A DNA stretch of 64,000 bases, taken from Sphingomonadales bacterium. GTDB lineage: Bacteria > Pseudomonadota > Alphaproteobacteria > Sphingomonadales > Sphingomonadaceae. The stretch covers positions 117,501 through 181,500 of the forward strand of contig JADJAC010000010.1 in the NCBI GenBank assembly GCA_016704425.1. The letters run 5' to 3'. The notes under the pieces are model-generated. The model was not told the DNA's origin and searched no databases. It saw only the letters and a list, made by a program, of their open reading frames with translations. Shown here one piece after another: positions 43,330 to 52,699 of the stretch. Both the position numbers and the translations under genes were made by a program. Numbering within the stretch: position 1 is the first letter of the stretch; every line of letters starts with the position of its first letter.

Positions 43330-45055
43330 GCCCGCCGGACGCGTTCAGCCGGACTGCTGTGGCACCGGGCAATCCGGGAAAGCGCGGCCAAAGCCCCTGC
43401 GAAAGCGCAGCAAGGCTCTTCGCGGGCGTACCGGCTTGCATCTGGTACATCCAGTAATTGCGCAGCACGATCGTCACATAGGACCGAGTTTCCCAATATG
43501 GGATGGATTCGATGTAGAGCAGTGGATCGTCATTATCCCGCATCCGCGCGTTCCACGCGCCGACGGGCTGAGGGCCCGCATTATAGGCGGCGATCACCTT
43601 GGGCAGCAGTCCGCCGGTTTCGCTCATGTCGCGGATCAACTCGATGAAGCTCTGCCCATATTCAAGATTGACCGATGGATCGGTGAGCGGGCCAACGGCA
43701 GCTTCACCCTTGCGCCGGGCGAGCATTGCAGCCGTTCCCGGCATGACCTGCATCAGCCCGCGTGCACCTGCCGGACTTGTCACTGTCGTGCGGAACTGGG
43801 ATTCCTGAAGGGCATGGGCAAAGACCAGCGCCTTGTCGACACGCCAGCCACCAACGGGCTGCCAGCCTTGTGGAGCCGGATAGCGCGCGCTGGTTGCGGT
43901 TTGCGCGCCGGCTGGGCCATTGTGTGCGAGCCAGAGCTGCGTCGCGGGAAGGTCCATGCGGCCGGCAATGGCTGCAAGGCTGGCGTGATCCCGGGGATTG
44001 CCGATGCGCGCCTGATAACGGATCAACTGGTCGGCCAAGTCCATTTCGCCAATTTCGGCAAGAGCCAGCGCTGCACGAACATTGGGCCGCGCCTCAACAT
44101 TCCCAAGCGATGACTGATCGACCGGGCGTATAGTCAGTCCCAATCGATTGAGGGCGAGAAGGCCGTAAAATGTCTCGGAATTGGCGGACGCCGCCTTGAG
44201 TTGGGCCGCAACACGTTCCGGATGCCCGCCCGCCATGTCGGCGCGCGCCGCCCAGAAATATCCGGCTGAGACCATTTCCTGATCGCTGGACCGGGCGGCA
44301 ACACTTGCAAAAGCTTCACTCGCCGCCGACCAATCCTGTTGGCGCCATGCGGCCAGCCCGGCCACCCAATCCGCTTGGGCAGCCCAATCGCCATATCCGG
44401 CGCGCGCGGTGCCAGCGAGACGGCGGGCCGAAACATCGTCTCCCGTCAGGTAGTAGGACCAGGCAATCCGCTGCTGCCATTCGGTCAACGTCTCCGGATC
44501 AAGCCCGAGGGTCATTTCAACAAGGATGCCCTCGGCTTCATTGGGGCGATCCCCCTTGAGCAACGGAGCAAGGCGCGCAGACATTGCGCCAGCCCGCGCT
44601 GCCGACCCGGCCACCTTGCCACGACGCGGTGCGGAGCCAAGCCAGCGCAACTGCTGCGCAGCCGGCAGGTCAGTCACCGTGGAAACGCCGCGCGACAGGG
44701 CCAGACGTTCGAGCACTTGTGCCTGAGGCAGGTCCGGCGCCCTTTCGGCAAGGGCGGCCAGGGCTTCGCCGGAAACCTTGGGGCTCCCCTTGGCCAAATA
44801 CAGTTCGGCCCGTGCGACTGCGTGCAGCGGCCCCTCCGACATGGCGTCAAGCTTGCTGGCAGCATCGCTCCATTCACCGGCGCGAATGGCCGCAAAAATT
44901 TCCCGATACTTTTCGCGCGCATTTGGACCAAGTTGCGCCGCGTAAGCGGCTCGCGCCGTTTTGGTGGAAGACTCTCCATCGCTCGTCGCCAGTGCCGGCG
45001 CGGCCGTCGCCAAGGCCAGAATTGCGGAAGCAACGAACGAGAATTTAAAGATCAC
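43313..45055 (-). CDS. slt: Soluble lytic murein transglycosylase
   Basis: Periplasmic peptidoglycan lyase, 580 aa, with a signal peptide (MIFKFSFVASAILALATAAPALA). A long alpha-helical superhelical domain with TPR-like repeats occupies about 30-390. The C-terminal SLT domain has the catalytic Glu in HALQESQFRTTVTSPAGARG (about residue 416), then LMQVMPGTA and AAYNAGPQPV. Its start overlaps the stop of the preceding UDG-like gene (ATGA) and its end overlaps moaB. Confidence 0.93.
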   Translation of the reverse strand: MIFKFSFVASAILALATAAPALATSDGESSTKTARAAYAAQLGPNAREKYREIFAAIRAGEWSDAASKLDAMSEGPLHAVARAELYLAKGSPKVSGEALAALAERAPDLPQAQVLERLALSRGVSTVTDLPAAQQLRWLGSAPRRGKVAGSAARAGAMSARLAPLLKGDRPNEAEGILVEMTLGLDPETLTEWQQRIAWSYYLTGDDVSARRLAGTARAGYGDWAAQADWVAGLAAWRQQDWSAASEAFASVAARSSDQEMVSAGYFWAARADMAGGHPERVAAQLKAASANSETFYGLLALNRLGLTIRPVDQSSLGNVEARPNVRAALALAEIGEMDLADQLIRYQARIGNPRDHASLAAIAGRMDLPATQLWLAHNGPAGAQTATSARYPAPQGWQPVGGWRVDKALVFAHALQESQFRTTVTSPAGARGLMQVMPGTAAMLARRKGEAAVGPLTDPSVNLEYGQSFIELIRDMSETGGLLPKVIAAYNAGPQPVGAWNARMRDNDDPLLYIESIPYWETRSYVTIVLRNYWMYQMQAGTPAKSLAALSQGLWPRFPGLPGATAVRLNASGGLASAD

Positions 45056-45777
45056 GCACGGGTTCCCTTAATCAGCATTTGCATATCTGCCCAGGCATCT
45101 GCCTTGCGGCGGGGGCTCTGGAGCAGGAAGCGGGGTGAGAAGCTCACCACCACTTCGATACTGCCATTCTCGTGGTTAATTTCATGCAAAGTTCCACGGG
45201 CCTGCTGGAGATCCATCCCCAGAATCGCACGGCTCACCGCACTTCCCATCAACCAGAGCTGTTTCGGGCCTGCAAGCGCGATGTGGCGGCGGGCGATTTC
45301 CGCCAGGCGTGGCTCACAAGCAGAAGGCACCAGCCCCGTCGGTATGCGGCCAGGGCAGAGCGCCGCGAGATAGACAGCATCCCGATCGAGATGCAGTGCC
45401 GCCAGCATCCGGTCAAACAATTCGCCAACATCCCCGGACAGCAGATGGCCGGCGTCGGCATCACCGGGTTCGGGCATGTCCACCATCACCATCAGCGGAG
45501 CCTCGGGGTTTCCGGACAGTGCCATGCGCCGTGCCGGCGGGCCCGCGTCGGGAATTTCGAGGCTCTCGTGCAGCCAGCGCGCGAACGCTGGCAAGGTTCC
45601 CGGCATACGAATTTCTGCAGGCGCTGCAGCGGCTGATGCCTGCGGCATGCGTGCCCGGCCGCGATCAAGCCAGGCAACAGGCGTCTCATCAATCAGCGTA
45701 TCGACGCCCATTTCATGCCACCAGCCCAGGAGGCTTGCTGCGTCCGCTGTTGGAATGACCGTTGCGATATCTGCCAT
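45052..45777 (-). CDS. Degenerate family-4-like uracil-DNA glycosylase homologue
   Basis: 241-aa protein that aligns by eye with family 4/5 uracil-DNA glycosylases but lacks their working parts. Where active enzymes have GEAPG, this has VDMPEPGDADAG. Where they have the catalytic HPxxLLR segment, this has SFSPRFLLQSPRRKADAW. The N-terminal Fe-S Cys pair is absent. Retained blocks are GELFDRMLAALHLDRDAVYLA, ACEPRLAEIARRHIALAGPKQLWLMG and the C-terminal RRKADAWADM. It has probably lost DNA-repair activity and may have another role. ATG 45777 (MADIATVIPT) is the favoured start; the frame continues to 45876. Its stop overlaps slt, suggesting co-expression. Confidence 0.8.
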   Translation of the reverse strand: MADIATVIPTADAASLLGWWHEMGVDTLIDETPVAWLDRGRARMPQASAAAAPAEIRMPGTLPAFARWLHESLEIPDAGPPARRMALSGNPEAPLMVMVDMPEPGDADAGHLLSGDVGELFDRMLAALHLDRDAVYLAALCPGRIPTGLVPSACEPRLAEIARRHIALAGPKQLWLMGSAVSRAILGMDLQQARGTLHEINHENGSIEVVVSFSPRFLLQSPRRKADAWADMQMLIKGTRA

Positions 45778-45899
45778 GCCGATAGATAGAGGGGCAGTTG
45801 GCATCTTGGTCAACGCGATTTGACACGCTAACTGGCCAACCGGTCTGGGAGTGCGGTGAGTGAAGCTTATGAGCAAAAAGGGAATTTGGGGAGCGGGCG

Positions 45900-47540
45900 A
45901 TGAGTGAACGCGAATCGATGGAATATGATGTCGTCATTGTCGGGGGAGGACCGGCCGGCCTGGCCGCGTCGATCCGGCTGAAGCAGCTGAACCCCGATAT
46001 CTCGGTCTGCATTCTGGAAAAGGGGTCAGAGATTGGCGCACACATTCTTTCCGGCGCGGTTATCGATCCGAAAGCAATTGACGAGCTGATCCCTGACTGG
46101 CGTGAACAGGGCTGCCCGATGGCCGAAACAAAGGTCACCGACAATTGGCACTGGGTACTGACCTCAAAACGCAAATTTGCTCTTCCACATGCGTTCATGC
46201 CCCCACTCATGAGCAATCATGGCAATTATACCGGCAGTCTGGGCAATCTATGCCGCTGGCTTGGCGGGCAGGCGGAAAACCTTGGGGTCGAGATTTTTCC
46301 CGGCTTTCCGGCAGCCGAGGTCCTGTATGATGACAAGGGCGCCGTCCGCGGCGTCGCGACCGGAGACATGGGCATTGCGCGGGACGGCAGCCACAAGCCC
46401 GACTACCAGCCGGGCATGGAACTTCTGGCCAAGTACACACTCTTTGCCGAAGGCGCGCGCGGCCACCTGACAAAACAGATCAAACACAATTTCAGCCTTG
46501 AAGCTGATTGCCAGCCACAGGTTTACGGGCTGGGCATGAAGGAGCTCTGGGACATAGACCCGGAAAAGCATGTGCCCGGCCGGGTGATCCATACGCAGGG
46601 CTGGCCATTGTCGGATGCCTGGGGCGGCGGGTTCCTTTATCATCAGGCGAACAATCAGGTCGCCTTGGGCTTCGTCGTCGCGCTCGATTATGCCAATCCG
46701 CACCTCTTCCCGTTCGAGGAATTCCAGCGCTGGAAGCAGCATCCCGAAATCCGCGCGATCCTCGAAGGCGGTCGGCGCGTTTCCTACGGCGCGCGCGCAA
46801 TCAACGAAGGCGGCTGGCAATCGGTGCCGAAGCTGGCTTTCCCCGGTGGCGCACTGATCGGCTGTTCGGCGGGCTTTGTGAATGTACCGCGGATCAAGGG
46901 CAGCCATACCGCAATGAAATCCGGTATGCTTGCCGCGGAGAGCATTGTCGCGGCCCTCAGCGCTGGACGCTCGGGGGACGAGCTTGCCGATTACCAGCCA
47001 GCGGTCAACGAAAGCTGGATCGCCAAGGAACTGAAACTCGTCCAGAATGCCGAACCGGCCATTGCCAAGTTTGGCAGCGACTACGGCACAATTCTTGGCG
47101 GCATTGATATGTGGATGCGCACGCTGAAGATCGGGCTGCCAATTTCGATGAAGCATCACCCGGACAATGGCACGATCGGGCGCAAGGATCTCTATACGCC
47201 GATTGCCTATCCGAAACCGGACGGCGTCATCAGTTTTGACCGGCTTTCCTCGGTGTTCCTGTCGAATACCAACCATGAAGAGGACCAGCCGGTGCACCTC
47301 CAGTTGCGCGACCCGGAGGTGCCGATCAGCATCAACCTTGCGCTCTATGATGCGCCGGAACAGCGTTATTGCCCGGCGGGCGTCTATGAAATCGTCGGGC
47401 GCGAAGAGGGCAATCCGAAACTCCAGATCAACGCGCAGAATTGCGTGCATTGCAAGACCTGCGACATCAAGGACCCGACCCAGAATATCAACTGGGTGAC
47501 GCCGGAGGGCGGCGGTGGCCCCAATTATCCGAACATGTAG
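45900..47540 (+). CDS. Electron-transfer flavoprotein-ubiquinone oxidoreductase
   Basis: Membrane-associated flavoprotein passing electrons from ETF (fatty-acid and amino-acid dehydrogenases) to ubiquinone. 546 aa. The FAD-binding VVIVGGGPAGLAASIRL is at about 10-26. The family block GSHTAMKSGMLAAESIV is present. The C-terminal 4Fe-4S site reads NCVHCKTCDIKDPTQNINW, with the first Cys upstream in RYCPAGVYE. etfA and etfB are not adjacent. The next gene starts inside its last codons, so they form an operon with the TPR protein and ispE. It is divergent from the UDG-like gene. Confidence 0.96.
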   Translation: MSERESMEYDVVIVGGGPAGLAASIRLKQLNPDISVCILEKGSEIGAHILSGAVIDPKAIDELIPDWREQGCPMAETKVTDNWHWVLTSKRKFALPHAFMPPLMSNHGNYTGSLGNLCRWLGGQAENLGVEIFPGFPAAEVLYDDKGAVRGVATGDMGIARDGSHKPDYQPGMELLAKYTLFAEGARGHLTKQIKHNFSLEADCQPQVYGLGMKELWDIDPEKHVPGRVIHTQGWPLSDAWGGGFLYHQANNQVALGFVVALDYANPHLFPFEEFQRWKQHPEIRAILEGGRRVSYGARAINEGGWQSVPKLAFPGGALIGCSAGFVNVPRIKGSHTAMKSGMLAAESIVAALSAGRSGDELADYQPAVNESWIAKELKLVQNAEPAIAKFGSDYGTILGGIDMWMRTLKIGLPISMKHHPDNGTIGRKDLYTPIAYPKPDGVISFDRLSSVFLSNTNHEEDQPVHLQLRDPEVPISINLALYDAPEQRYCPAGVYEIVGREEGNPKLQINAQNCVHCKTCDIKDPTQNINWVTPEGGGGPNYPNM

Positions 47541-49155
47541 CGTCGCAGCTCTCGCGCTTGCGCTGTCACCTGCCCCGGCGGCAGCCAGGCCTAATACTGC
47601 GTCTGCGTTGGCAGATTATGTGACAGCCCGGATGCTTGACGGCCAAGAGAGCGGGCAGGCCGCTGCCCAGGCTTATTCGCTGGCACTCAGCGGTGCGCCC
47701 GACAATGATCGGATCGCCACGCGCGCCTATCGTGAGGCAATCGAATCCGGCGACAAGGCTCTTGCACTTCGGGCGGCGCACGCCCTCGATGCACAGAGCA
47801 AGCTGCCCCAGGATGCCCGACTCCTGCTCTTTGGCGAATCCCTGTCGAAAGGCGATTGGCGCGCGGCCCGGCTCATGCTTGACAGGCTTGAAGAGGCTGG
47901 CGGGTTCGACTTCCTGGCACCTGCCCTGCGCGCATGGACCGACGTGGCAGCCCGTGAGGCGCCCCCTCTCGCCAGTGCGGAACGCCAGCCCAAAGACGGG
48001 CTAGGCGCCGTCTATCTGCGCGAACAGCAGCCGCTGCTCCTGCTTGCGCGCAAGCAAGTCAACGATGGCCTGACCGCAGCCAAGGCACTGACGCGCCCCG
48101 ATGGCCGCGGCCTGATCCTCAGGCTTGCGGTGGCAGCCCGATTGGTCGCGCTCAAGGAACGCGACAAGGCGCTTGAACTGCTTGCCGGGGACAACCGCAC
48201 CATCCGGGCGGCGCGCGCACTTGTCGAGGCTGGCAAGCCGCTTCCAGGAGTGATTGACGGCCCGACAACCGGCACGGCTTTTCTGCTTGCCCGGATCGCC
48301 AGCGATCTCCTGCGCGACAACGGCTCCGCGGCTTCGCTGACATTTGCACGCATTGCGAGCTTCACGGCGCCGGAGAATGATGCGATTCGCATGACACTCG
48401 CCCAGGCGTTGGCCAACAATGGCCGTACCGACGAGGCGCTGTCTGTCCTTGACGGTATAGCGCCGCTCTACGAGGGCCTGGTGCGCGACATCCGGATTGG
48501 ATCGCTAGGGCGCGCCAACCGGAGCGAGCAAGCGCTCTCTCTGGCGCAGGCGGCCGCGAAGCGGCCCGATGCAGACCTTTATGACCATGCCCGGCTGGGC
48601 GGCGTCCTCAGTGGCTTGCAAAAACATGGCGATGCCGCTGAAGCCTATCGCGAAGCCATCCGGCTGGCTGGCGGCAACGCCCCCTGGAACCTTATGCTGC
48701 TCTTTGGCGGCGCGCTTGATCAGGCCGGAAATTGGGACGAAGCCAAACCCGTGCTTGAACGGGCTGTTGCAGCCGCACCGGAAGAGCCGGAGGCGCTCAA
48801 CCATCTGGGGTATGCGATGCTGGAGCATGGCGACAATTTGACGGAGGCGACGCGGCTGATCGCAAAGGCCAGCGCGCTTCGCCCGGACAGTGCAGCGATC
48901 ACTGACTCGCTCGGCTGGGCATTTTACCTGCGCGGGCAACCGAACGAATCCATACCGCTTCTCGAGCGCGCGGTGGCCGCAGATCCAACCGAAGCGGCCG
49001 TTGGCGAACATCTGGGCGACGCCTATTGGGCAGCGGGACGGCGTGTCGATGCGCGCTATGCCTGGCGCGCGGCGCTGATCCAGTCGGATGGCCCAGACGA
49101 CAGAAAGCGGATCGAGGACAAGATTGCCAATGGCCCGCCCGCACGCGCCAAATGA
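47515..49155 (+). CDS. Exported TPR-repeat protein
   Basis: 546-aa protein with GTG start 47515 (GGAGGG upstream, inside the end of the previous gene) and a signal peptide MAPIIRTCSVAALALALSPAPAAA. At least eight helix-turn-helix TPR-type units are visible, clearest in the C-terminal half (EALNHLGYAMLEHGDNLTEA, AITDSLGWAFYLRGQPNESI, VGEHLGDAYWAAGRRVDARY). This arrangement is typical of periplasmic scaffolds for envelope complexes. The partner is unknown. Its stop overlaps ispE (ATGA). Confidence 0.9.
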   Translation: MAPIIRTCSVAALALALSPAPAAARPNTASALADYVTARMLDGQESGQAAAQAYSLALSGAPDNDRIATRAYREAIESGDKALALRAAHALDAQSKLPQDARLLLFGESLSKGDWRAARLMLDRLEEAGGFDFLAPALRAWTDVAAREAPPLASAERQPKDGLGAVYLREQQPLLLLARKQVNDGLTAAKALTRPDGRGLILRLAVAARLVALKERDKALELLAGDNRTIRAARALVEAGKPLPGVIDGPTTGTAFLLARIASDLLRDNGSAASLTFARIASFTAPENDAIRMTLAQALANNGRTDEALSVLDGIAPLYEGLVRDIRIGSLGRANRSEQALSLAQAAAKRPDADLYDHARLGGVLSGLQKHGDAAEAYREAIRLAGGNAPWNLMLLFGGALDQAGNWDEAKPVLERAVAAAPEEPEALNHLGYAMLEHGDNLTEATRLIAKASALRPDSAAITDSLGWAFYLRGQPNESIPLLERAVAADPTEAAVGEHLGDAYWAAGRRVDARYAWRAALIQSDGPDDRKRIEDKIANGPPARAK

Positions 49156-49970
49156 CCGAATTCCTGACCGAAACTGCCTATGCCAAGATCAACCTCGCGC
49201 TCCATGTCCGGGCGCGAAGGCCCGACGGATACCATGACCTTGAAACACTCTTTGCCTTTGCCGAACATGGCGACACAGTCCGCGGAAGGTTGGCGGACGA
49301 TATCAGCTTGACGATCTCCGGGCCATTGGCTGGCTCCCTCGGGGTTGATGCAGACAATCTCGCCTTGCGCGCAGCACAGGCACTCAAAGTGGCAACGGGA
49401 ATTGACCGGGGCATCTCGCTCCATCTTGAAAAGTATCTGCCGGTCGCGGCCGGGCTGGGTGGCGGTTCTGCCGATGCAGCGGCAACGCTTCGCCTGGTTG
49501 CCCGTCTCTGGGAAATCGACCCGGAAGCGCCGGAGATCATGCAGGTTGCGCAATCGTTGGGCGCAGACGTGCCCGCGTGCATTCGCAGTGAAACCTGCTT
49601 TGGCCAGGGGCGTGGCGACACGCTTATCGCATTTGAGGACCCGTCACTCAGCGGCATGCCGCTGCTGCTGGCAAATCCCGGCATTGCCCTTGCAACCGGC
49701 CCCGTCTTCGCGGGTTGGGACACGCGTGACCGCGGCGCGCTTGCTCCTGAAAACTGGCGCGGAGGTCGAAATGACCTGACAACATCTGCAATTGCAATTG
49801 TACCGGAAATCGCGAGCCTACTCTCCTTGCTGGAAGCGCAATCCGGCGCGAATTTCGTCCGTATGTCGGGATCGGGCGCCAGCTGCTTTGCCCTTTTTGA
49901 CAGCCTCGAAGCGCGCGATGCTGCAGCTGCGAATATCCCGTTCTGGCACATGAAGAGCAGCATAAGGTGA
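49152..49970 (+). CDS. ispE: 4-diphosphocytidyl-2-C-methyl-D-erythritol kinase
   Basis: GHMP kinase of the non-mevalonate isoprenoid pathway, 272 aa. The substrate-binding AYAKINLALHVRARRPDGYHDL is at the start, the ATP-binding LPVAAGLGGGSADAAATL at about 98-115, and the C-terminal GHMP motif MSGSGASCFALF near 238. ATG 49152 overlaps the previous stop. It ends the operon that begins with the ETF-QO gene. Confidence 0.95.
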   Translation: MTEFLTETAYAKINLALHVRARRPDGYHDLETLFAFAEHGDTVRGRLADDISLTISGPLAGSLGVDADNLALRAAQALKVATGIDRGISLHLEKYLPVAAGLGGGSADAAATLRLVARLWEIDPEAPEIMQVAQSLGADVPACIRSETCFGQGRGDTLIAFEDPSLSGMPLLLANPGIALATGPVFAGWDTRDRGALAPENWRGGRNDLTTSAIAIVPEIASLLSLLEAQSGANFVRMSGSGASCFALFDSLEARDAAAANIPFWHMKSSIR

Positions 49971-50021
49971 CCCAACCGTGCCAGAACGGCACGGACTACA
50001 ACTCTGTCTTTCGACATATTT

Positions 50022-50053
50022 GGCAGAAATCCGGGCTTGGCACAGTCATTGCG
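50022..50053 (+). promoter_or_regulatory. Sigma-54-like promoter with conserved upstream block, copy A
   Basis: TTGGCACAGTCATTGC has the -24 GG at 50039-50040 and the -12 GC at 50051-50052, separated by exactly 10 bp, matching TGGCAC-N5-TTGC. The preceding block GGCAGAAAT-CCGGGC is shared with copy B at 60468, 20 of 22 positions identical through TTGGCAC. It points away from ispE toward the NAD(P)-binding gene. Confidence 0.6.
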
Positions 50054-50102
50054 TCGCAATGATCAACGGGTCATGCGCCGCGCGCATCGTCCGCCCATGG
50101 CC

Positions 50103-50118
50103 CGCATTGGCCAATGCG
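50103..50118. repeat. 16-bp perfect palindrome
   Basis: CGCATTGG followed directly by CCAATGCG. It lies between the sigma-54-like site (copy A) and the GC-rich hairpin, about 40 bp after the predicted transcription start. It may be a protein-binding site or part of an RNA fold. Confidence 0.85.
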
Positions 50119-50127
50119 CACCATGAA

Positions 50128-50156
50128 GGGGCGGCAACCTCAGGGTTTGCCGCCCC
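50128..50156 (+). repeat. GC-rich hairpin in the ispE downstream region
   Basis: GGGGCGGCAA pairs perfectly with TTGCCGCCCC around a loop of about 9 nt (10-bp stem). No T-run follows on either strand. It could be the 3-prime hairpin of an RNA started at the upstream sigma-54-like site, or a transcript-end stabiliser. Confidence 0.7.
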
Positions 50157-50234
50157 ATCCCTAACCAGATGTTGCAATTTGCTCTCCGCCGCCACTGGTC
50201 TATCACCGCTCTGAAATAACCGGAGAATTGGGTG

Positions 50235-50885
50235 ATGCGAATCGTGATGACCGGAGCAACCGGGCTGGTTGGCGGTCTTCTTGTCCATAAGCTTGGCGAA
50301 CACGACCTGTCACTGGTAGGACGTCGACCGGTCGCCGATGCGCCGGTGAGGACAAAACAACTGGTCGGCCCGATCGCCGATTGGCCCAAGCTCGTCAGCC
50401 AATCATCTTTCGACGTTGCGATCTGCTGCCTTGGCACCACGATCCGGGCGGCGGGCTCTCGGGTCGCCTTTGCGGCGGTCGATCGCGACGCGGTTGCAGA
50501 CTTTGCTGCGGCAGCGAGGGCGGCCGGGGCCCGTCAGTTTCTGATGGTCAGTTCGGTCGGCGCAAGCCCCGAAGCACGGAATTTCTACCTCAAGACCAAG
50601 GGAGAGGCAGAAGCAGCAGCCCAGGCCGCTGGCTTCGAGCAGCTCGACATCTTCCGCCCAGGATTGCTGCGCGGACATCGCACAGGGAAACATCGCCCGG
50701 GCGAGGCTTTCATGATGGCGGTAAGCCCGATCACTGACCTCCTGACCCCGCACGTCTTCGATCAATATCGCTCGATCGCGGCAGAAACTGTCGCGTGCGC
50801 CATTGCCGCGAGCATCGGTCGGGAGGGGAGCAACACACGGATTCTGGAAAACCGCGACATGTTGAGGTTGGCCGGAATTCGATGA
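50235..50885 (+). CDS. NAD(P)-binding oxidoreductase (atypical SDR, TIP30/HTATIP2-like)
   Basis: 216-aa Rossmann-fold protein. The glycine-rich nucleotide motif VMTGATGLVGGLL is at about residues 5-17. ICCLGTTIRAAGS, FLMVSSVGASPEARNFYLKTKGEAE (catalytic-type Ser and YxxxK) and IFRPGLLRG are typical of atypical SDRs such as TIP30 and yeast YLL056C-like proteins. Substrate unknown. ATG 50235 with GGAG 9 nt upstream is preferred over GTG 50232. The 260-bp leader region contains the sigma-54-like site, palindrome and hairpin. Confidence 0.88.
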   Translation: MRIVMTGATGLVGGLLVHKLGEHDLSLVGRRPVADAPVRTKQLVGPIADWPKLVSQSSFDVAICCLGTTIRAAGSRVAFAAVDRDAVADFAAAARAAGARQFLMVSSVGASPEARNFYLKTKGEAEAAAQAAGFEQLDIFRPGLLRGHRTGKHRPGEAFMMAVSPITDLLTPHVFDQYRSIAAETVACAIAASIGREGSNTRILENRDMLRLAGIR

Positions 50886-50974
50886 TCTGTCGGGCAGCGG
50901 TTGTTGCACCGACGCCCCTCCATGGGATAAGGGCCCCATTCGCCCGAAATCGAGCAATTTCCGAAAGTCCGAAT

Positions 50975-52696
50975 GTGACCCTTTACGCCCGTTTTGCAGC
51001 CCATCTCGATACCGCACTTGATGCGTTGGAAGCCGAAGGCGCGTTGTTGGCGGGCGTGTCACGTGCTGCAGTCACTGTAGAGCCGCCGCGCGATCCCTCG
51101 CATGGCGATCTGGCGACCAATGCCGCAATGGTGCTGGCAAAGGGCGCGGGCACAAATCCGCGTGCGTTGGCTGCGCTGCTTGTAGCCAAGCTGGGCTCGC
51201 TTGATGAAGTCGCCTCTGCTGATATTGCGGGGCCGGGTTTTATCAACCTGAAGCTCGTCGAAGAGAGCTGGCGCCACGAGCTCAAGGAAATCGTCGAACT
51301 GGGGCAAGCCTATGGGCGCTCGACATTGGGCACGGGAAAGCGGGTCAATGTCGAATATGTCTCGGCCAATCCGACCGGTCCAATGCACATGGGGCATTGC
51401 CGCGGTGCTGTGGTCGGCGATGCGCTCGCGTCAGTCCTCGAATTTGCGGGCTATGCCGTCACGCGCGAATATTATGTCAACGATGCCGGCGGGCAGGTCG
51501 ATGTCCTCGCGCGGTCCGTGCACCTGCGATATCGGGAAGCACTCGGTGAGGCCGTCGGCGAGATTCCCGAAGGTCTTTATCCGGGCGACTATCTGATCCC
51601 GGTCGGCCAGAAACTGGCACATGATCATGGCGACCGGTTCGTCGGGGGGCCCGAAGGCGAATGGCTGGACCTGTTTCGCGAAACGGCCGTGGCCGCGATG
51701 CTCGATCTTATCCGGGCCGACCTTGCGCTGCTTGGCATCCATCATGACCTGTTTGCGTCCGAAGCTGCCGTTCAAAAGGCAAAAAAGCCCGAGGCGGCAG
51801 AAGCCACGCTGCGCGCGCGCGATCTGGTCTATGACGGCATGCTGGAAGCCCCCAAGGGTGAGACGCCCGAAGACTGGGAGCCTGTCATGCTACCCCTCTT
51901 CCGTTCGACGAAATTCGGCGATGACCAGGACCGGCCGATCCGGAAGTCGGATGGCAGCTGGACCTACTTCGGTGCCGATATGGCCTATCATTTCCAAAAG
52001 GCCGAAAAGGCCGACATGCTGATCGACATCTGGGGTGCCGACCATGCGGGAACCGTCAAGCGGATCAAGGCTGCAGTCGCGGCATTGACGGACAACCGGG
52101 TCGAATTCGACGTGAAGCTGGTCCAGATGGTCAGGCTGCTGCGCGGCGGAGAACCGATCAAGATGTCAAAGCGCGCGGGCAATTTCGTGACACTTGCCGA
52201 TGTCGTGCGTGAAGTGGGCAAGGATGTTGTCCGTTTCACGATGCTGACGCGCAAGGCCGATGCGCAGATGGATTTTGATTTCGCCAAGGTGGTCGAAGCA
52301 TCAAAGGACAATCCGGTCTTTTACGTGCAATATGCCCATGCCCGGATCGCATCGCTGAAGCGCAAGGTCGCCGAGGCGGGTATTGCAGGAGAGGCCGATC
52401 TGAACCTGCTCGATGCGGAAGACCTTCAGCTTGCACGACTGGCTGCACAATTCCCCAGAATCGTGGCTGCTGCGGCCGCAAGTCATGAACCCCACCGGAT
52501 TGCCTTTTATCTTTACGATCTTGCCGCGGCGTTCCATGCCCATTGGAATCTGGGCAATGACCGGCCCGACCGGCGCATTTTGATTGTTGACCGTCCCGAT
52601 TTGACACGCGCCCGGCTATTCATGGCATCGGCAATCGGGCAGATTATCGCTAACGGGTTGTCAATCATGGGTGTGACGGCAGCCGAGGAGATGTAA
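50975..52696 (+). CDS. argS: Arginyl-tRNA synthetase
   Basis: Class I synthetase charging tRNA-Arg, 573 aa. The HIGH-type signature is ANPTGPMHMGHCRGAV at about 125-140, the KMSKS-type signature is KMSKRAGNFV, and the C-terminal DALR anticodon domain ends the protein. GTG 50975 (read as MTLYARFAAHLD) fits family N-termini. The frame is open further upstream but overlaps the preceding gene without similarity. The SPOR gene follows 3 bp later. Confidence 0.95.
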   Translation: MTLYARFAAHLDTALDALEAEGALLAGVSRAAVTVEPPRDPSHGDLATNAAMVLAKGAGTNPRALAALLVAKLGSLDEVASADIAGPGFINLKLVEESWRHELKEIVELGQAYGRSTLGTGKRVNVEYVSANPTGPMHMGHCRGAVVGDALASVLEFAGYAVTREYYVNDAGGQVDVLARSVHLRYREALGEAVGEIPEGLYPGDYLIPVGQKLAHDHGDRFVGGPEGEWLDLFRETAVAAMLDLIRADLALLGIHHDLFASEAAVQKAKKPEAAEATLRARDLVYDGMLEAPKGETPEDWEPVMLPLFRSTKFGDDQDRPIRKSDGSWTYFGADMAYHFQKAEKADMLIDIWGADHAGTVKRIKAAVAALTDNRVEFDVKLVQMVRLLRGGEPIKMSKRAGNFVTLADVVREVGKDVVRFTMLTRKADAQMDFDFAKVVEASKDNPVFYVQYAHARIASLKRKVAEAGIAGEADLNLLDAEDLQLARLAAQFPRIVAAAAASHEPHRIAFYLYDLAAAFHAHWNLGNDRPDRRILIVDRPDLTRARLFMASAIGQIIANGLSIMGVTAAEEM

Positions 52697-52699
52697 TCG

